A stretch of 64,000 nucleotides of DNA from Chamaecyparis obtusa (taxonomy: Eukaryota; Streptophyta; Pinopsida; Cupressales; Cupressaceae). Position 1 is the first letter of the stretch; each line of letters begins with the position of its first letter. Location: the NCBI GenBank assembly GCA_027943335.1, contig BSBK01002085.1, positions 292,501 through 356,500 of the forward strand. Reading direction: 5' to 3'. Both the position numbers and the translations under genes were made by a program. Below the pieces are notes generated by a model, which did no database searches, had not been told where the DNA came from, and saw only the letters and a list, made by a program, of their open reading frames with translations. Of the stretch, positions 60,461-64,000 are shown in pieces.

Positions 60461-61145
60461 AGATAGATATTTCAGAGATGTAGAGAATTTGGGATTTCTT
60501 TAAATCCCAAGAAATCTGTGTTTGCAGTTCATGAGGGAAAACTCCTAGGATACCAGGTGTCTAAGGAAGGAACAACAATAGATCTTGAGAGAATTCATGC
60601 AATTCTTGAGCTTTTATTGCCTAAACACAAGAAAGGATTACAAAGTTTTATTGGGAGAATTAATTTTGTAAGAAGGTTTATCCCTGATATTGCAAACCTG
60701 TTAAAACCATTGACTACCATGCTTAAAAAAGATATTCCTTTCAGCTGGATTGATGAAGGAAAAAATAATTTTGAATTGATAAAACATGCTTTGTCTTTAG
60801 CCCCTACTCTTGTTAATCCTGATTATACTAAAGATTTTATTCTGTATGCCTATGGTGGTTCTGATACCATTTTAGCAATGCTGGTTCAAAAGAATGATAA
60901 AAAATAGGAGTAGCCAGTTGTTTTTTTCAACAAAGGTATGGATGACTATGAGAAAAGGTACACTTTTATTGAAAAGCATGTACTAGCTATTATTAAAGCT
61001 TTGAATAAGTTTAAGCATTTAATTGCCATAAATAAAGTACACCTAATGGTTGCTCTTCCTAGTATCAAAGAGTTTTTATTGAACAAAGATGTTAATGAAA
61101 AAAGGGTTGGTTGGATAACAAGAGTTATGGAGTATGATGTATAGA
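60461..61145 (+). pseudogene. Connection region and degenerate native RNase H of element C
   Basis: FIGRINFVRRFIPDIANLLK and PFSWIDEGKNNFELIKHAL precede the RNase H. The first catalytic position is Tyr (codon 60851-60853, in LYAYGGSDTI). IEKHVLAIIKAL keeps the Glu, and MVALPSIKEFLL lacks the TDH Asp. The same two losses are in B, so they predate both copies. Stops K-stop-E-stop-P (about 60905) and DV-stop-IHV (61142) are present; the first and last are also in B. Confidence 0.82.
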
Positions 61146-62533
61146 TTCATGTGACTAAGCTTATTAGAGGCAGAGGCCTTTGTACTCAAATGGTAGAAGA
61201 GGAAGAACATGCTAAAGTTTCTAAATAATTTGAAAAATTACAAGGTGATGCTATATTATTCAATGATCCTACAACTTGGTTATCAAATATGACAAGATTC
61301 TTGCAAACTAGACAATTCCCAAACAATCTTGATAAGGCAAAGAGGAGATACCACAAGTTACAATCTATTCCCTATGTTCTTATTGATGGTGTACTATATA
61401 GAAAAGACTATTCTAGATTGTTTCTTAAATGTATTGATTCACTAGATCAGGACATAATTTTATCCGAATTTCATGATGGATCTTGTGGAGGACATTTCAG
61501 TCCTAAAACTACAACCTGGAAAATACTAAGGGAAGGCTATTATTGGCCTAATTTATTTAAGGATGCTCATGTTTGGGCCAGAAAATGTCAGAAATGTTCA
61601 ATTTTTGCAGGTAAACAAAGGCTGGCAGCTATGCCATTAAAACCAATTGTGGTTGATCAACCATTTACTAAGTGGGGTATGGACTTTATTGGTCCTATTA
61701 ATCCTAATTCTAGTGCAAGTCATAAATGGATTTTGACTGCTATTGATTATTTCATGAGATGGACTGAAGCTATTGCACTAAAAGAGGCTACTAGACCTGC
61801 TGTGTTAAAGTTTTATGAAGATATTATGACTAGGTTTGGAGTCCCTCAATCAATTATTTATGATAATGCTATGGCTTTCATTGGTTTAGCTATTACAGAA
61901 TGGGCTATGAAGAATGAGATTTATTTGAATACTTCTTCTAACTATTATCCTCAGGGTAATGGTCTTGCAGAATCTACAAATAAAAATCTAAGCAGAATTA
62001 TTAAAAAGACTCTGTAGGAAAATAAGAGAGATTGGCATTCTAAATTGAAGGCATCCTTATGGTTGGATAGGATTACACCTAAACAGGTAATTGGGAATTC
62101 TCCTTATGTCCTAGTTTATGGTAAAGAGGCCAAATTGCCAGTTTCTACTAAATTTCCAACCTTGGAGTTGGTTGATCAGATGTTACTATTTGAAGAAGAA
62201 GATCCCCTTAAATTAAGGTATGCTGATTTACTCCAAGTTGAAGAGGAAAGGAGAAAAGCATTGGAAACAATGGAACTTAAGCAAGCACAGACTAAGAGAT
62301 CTTTTGATAGAAAAGCTAAGTTTAGAGAATTCAAGGAAGGAGATTTAGTACTTAAGTGGGATGTGCTAAAGAGCAGGCCAGGGAAGCATGATAAATTTGA
62401 TAATTTTTGGTTAGGACCTTTTGTTATAATAGCCTGTAAGGAGAACAATGCTTTTCAGTTGTCCACAACTGAAGGAGAAGATTCCCAGATTCCAGTTAAT
62501 GGAATACACCTCAAGCTTTTCTTTGAGGGTTAG
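61146..62533 (+). pseudogene. Integrase of gypsy element C
   Basis: The open piece 61289-62017 carries the His/Cys finger (FHDGSCGGHFSPKTTTWKIL, then ARKCQKCSIF), the core MDFIGPINPNSSASHKWIL, IYDNAMAFIG and GLAESTNKNL (D, D, E present). After a TAG for Trp or Gln (KKTL-stop), 62045-62533 gives the C-terminal region with EFKEGDLVLKWDVLKSRPGK and KFDNFWLGPFVII, ending IHLKLFFEG. No chromodomain is seen. Confidence 0.9.
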
Positions 62534-62729
62534 GTTAGTTTCAGTTTTTCAAAGTTCAATAAGTGCTATCCAAAGCACTAGGTCTCTAGGTTGCATTGAG
62601 TCTAGTTTAAGTGCATTTTCATTTCAATAAATGTTGCATTCATGGTTTCATTTTTCCTAATTTCTATTACCCTATGATAAGCCAACAGGTCATGTCTAGC
62701 AAGCAGACATCCAACAGAAGTTGCCAAAT
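62534..62729 (+). other. 3' untranslated leader to the LTR of element C
   Basis: Noncoding stretch between the integrase stop and the 3' LTR. The bases right before the LTR (AACAGAAGTTGCCAAAT) do not form a clear polypurine tract; B is the same. Confidence 0.6.
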
Positions 62730-64000
62730 TGTTACTAAAAAATACAGCATAGAATACAATATGCATAAGTAGGAAAAGGTTGCATTTGTTTGTCTAATTA
62801 ACACTACCTTGTAGGTTTTGTTAGTTTAGATGTCATTATTGCATTCATTCTAGATGTCATAATTGTACTCTAAGTATTGATTATTATTCCAAAGCATTCA
62901 AAAATTCATAAATGATCATTACATTGTGCATTCAAACTGAATGTGATATACAAATGTCCTTTCTTGTTTCATATTTCATATCAATAAGTAGAGTACATTG
63001 CAAAATTGAAAGAAATATTGAAGTATGGAATAGGGGTCCCATGCATTGCCTTTATATTAGTTTGTGTCAGCTGGTTTTCTACTAGGTCTCTACATTTAGG
63101 TCTTCATACTCTGGGTCTTCATCTGCATCTAGGTCTTTAGGGTTCATTTCTGTATGAGAGAGAAAATATGGTTAGATCTTGTTGGATCTAAGCAATACAT
63201 GAGAAACAAATAACATACTGTAGCAATCAAGTTTTCAATACTGCATATCAATCTAGAAAACTAAATGTAATAAGGAAATGTACACTGATACTCACTACAA
63301 GGTAGTGTTAAAGGGACTTGTTTCTGACATGAAACCTTTTACTACTTATGATTATTGTGGTGTATGTTGTCCTTTTTATTAACCAGGTGTCTAAATTAAA
63401 GGGACTTAGTATGTTTCAAAATGAGAAACCTTTTTTCGATAATGCATTTCATAATAATGTTATTTGAGAGCTTAACAAATTATTTTGCAGATAACAATTG
63501 ACTAGTTTTCACATTCAATCATTGTCAAAGATGCAGATCAAGCTGGATTTCCATGATAAAAGTGCTACAGGAAGTGCTAATGATTGCCAAAATTCAAAGT
63601 TTAAGTTACAATTAAAGCTGCATAAATACTGGTATAACATGTCCTTGCTGTTTCAAAGGTACATTTTCAAGCTATAATATGATTGTTGCTAAATACAGAA
63701 AAGAGTGCTTCAAGATTGAGCCATAAAGTCATAAAATGTTTACAGTTTGTTTTTTTAAATGAGTGTTACAAACCCATGTTGGAACCTCATTAAGTAGCAT
63801 TCTGGTGTTTTTGAGTGTCATGAGCCCATGCTCAAACCTCATTAATAATGAACAAACATTTTCATCTTGTTGTACTTCTCATATTTTAAGTGCAGAATCA
63901 GCATCAAAGAAAAATTGTTAACAGTGGACATACTACAGGAGCTATGATGCTAAAAGATAAGTTACAAATCAAGTGGAATTCAAGTTGTAAAGTAACAGTG
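62730..64000 (+). repeat. 3' LTR of gypsy element C (partial, leaves window)
   Basis: It begins TGTTACTAAAAAATACAGC and runs parallel to the 5' LTR from 51944 to the end of the window. Confidence 0.93.

Larger units (their letters stand above)
51944..64000 (+). mobile_element. Ty3/gypsy retrotransposon C, same family as B
   Basis: The 5' LTR is 51944-56131 and the internal region 56132-62729 (6598 bp, against 6608 bp in B). The 3' LTR starts at 62730 and runs off the window. Gene order is the same as in B: gag, protease, added RNase H, reverse transcriptase, degenerate native RNase H, integrase. The first 500 bp of the two LTRs differ at about 29 positions by eye (about 6%), somewhat older than B by the same kind of count. 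The left flank ends ATTAC, the expected target duplication, but its partner is outside. Confidence 0.95.

Noticed and set aside
1..64000. Bacterial-type features such as operons, ribosome binding sites or riboswitches
   Set aside because: All recognisable content is eukaryotic plant retroelement and transposon sequence.

Overview
The window is AT-rich nuclear DNA from a plant with a large, repeat-laden genome. It holds no intact host gene, rRNA gene or tRNA gene that I can support. Almost everything is LTR retrotransposons, a LINE relic, a hAT-like transposase relic and tandem repeats, nested inside one another. A gymnosperm (conifer-type) genome is my best guess, from the very long Ty3/gypsy LTRs (about 4.4 kb), the deep nesting and the C-to-T decay of the copies. 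That is inference; no marker gene proves it.

Left part (1-11148): the 3' end of an LTR element with its 3' LTR (2527-3012), a decayed LINE with reverse transcriptase remnants (about 3040-5455), and an LTR-like block of family 'G' (from 5514) split by a solo gypsy LTR 'A' (6451-10309, target duplication AACAT).

Middle (11149-24493): a hAT-like transposase relic broken twice. First, a non-autonomous LTR element 'E' (11379-19459, duplication GAAAA) sits in its N-terminal part and itself contains a nearly full-length Ty1/copia element 'Cop1' (11665-17352, duplication AAATC). Second, just before the hAT C-terminal motif, lies a 2.25 kb palindromic array of 366-bp units that each carry a 77-bp piece of 5S rRNA (21850-24096), flanked by an 11-bp imperfect duplication. 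Tandem repeats of about 470-570 bp follow (25181-26760).

Right part (27878-64000): a gag-only gypsy-like element 'G' is interrupted by gypsy element 'B' (28936-44322, minus strand, duplication ATTCC). The 3' LTR of G is interrupted by a copia element 'D' (49260 onward), which is interrupted by gypsy element 'C' (51944 to beyond the window, plus strand). A, B and C belong to one family. In both B and C the order is gag, protease, an added archaeal-type RNase H, reverse transcriptase, a degenerate native RNase H, integrase. The added RNase H lies before the reverse transcriptase rather than after the native RNase H.

All elements are dead copies with stops, many of them TAG where a related copy has CAG, as expected from deamination of methylated cytosine. 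The two signals most worth following are the 5S-bearing palindrome and the displaced RNase H with loss of the native RNase H active site.
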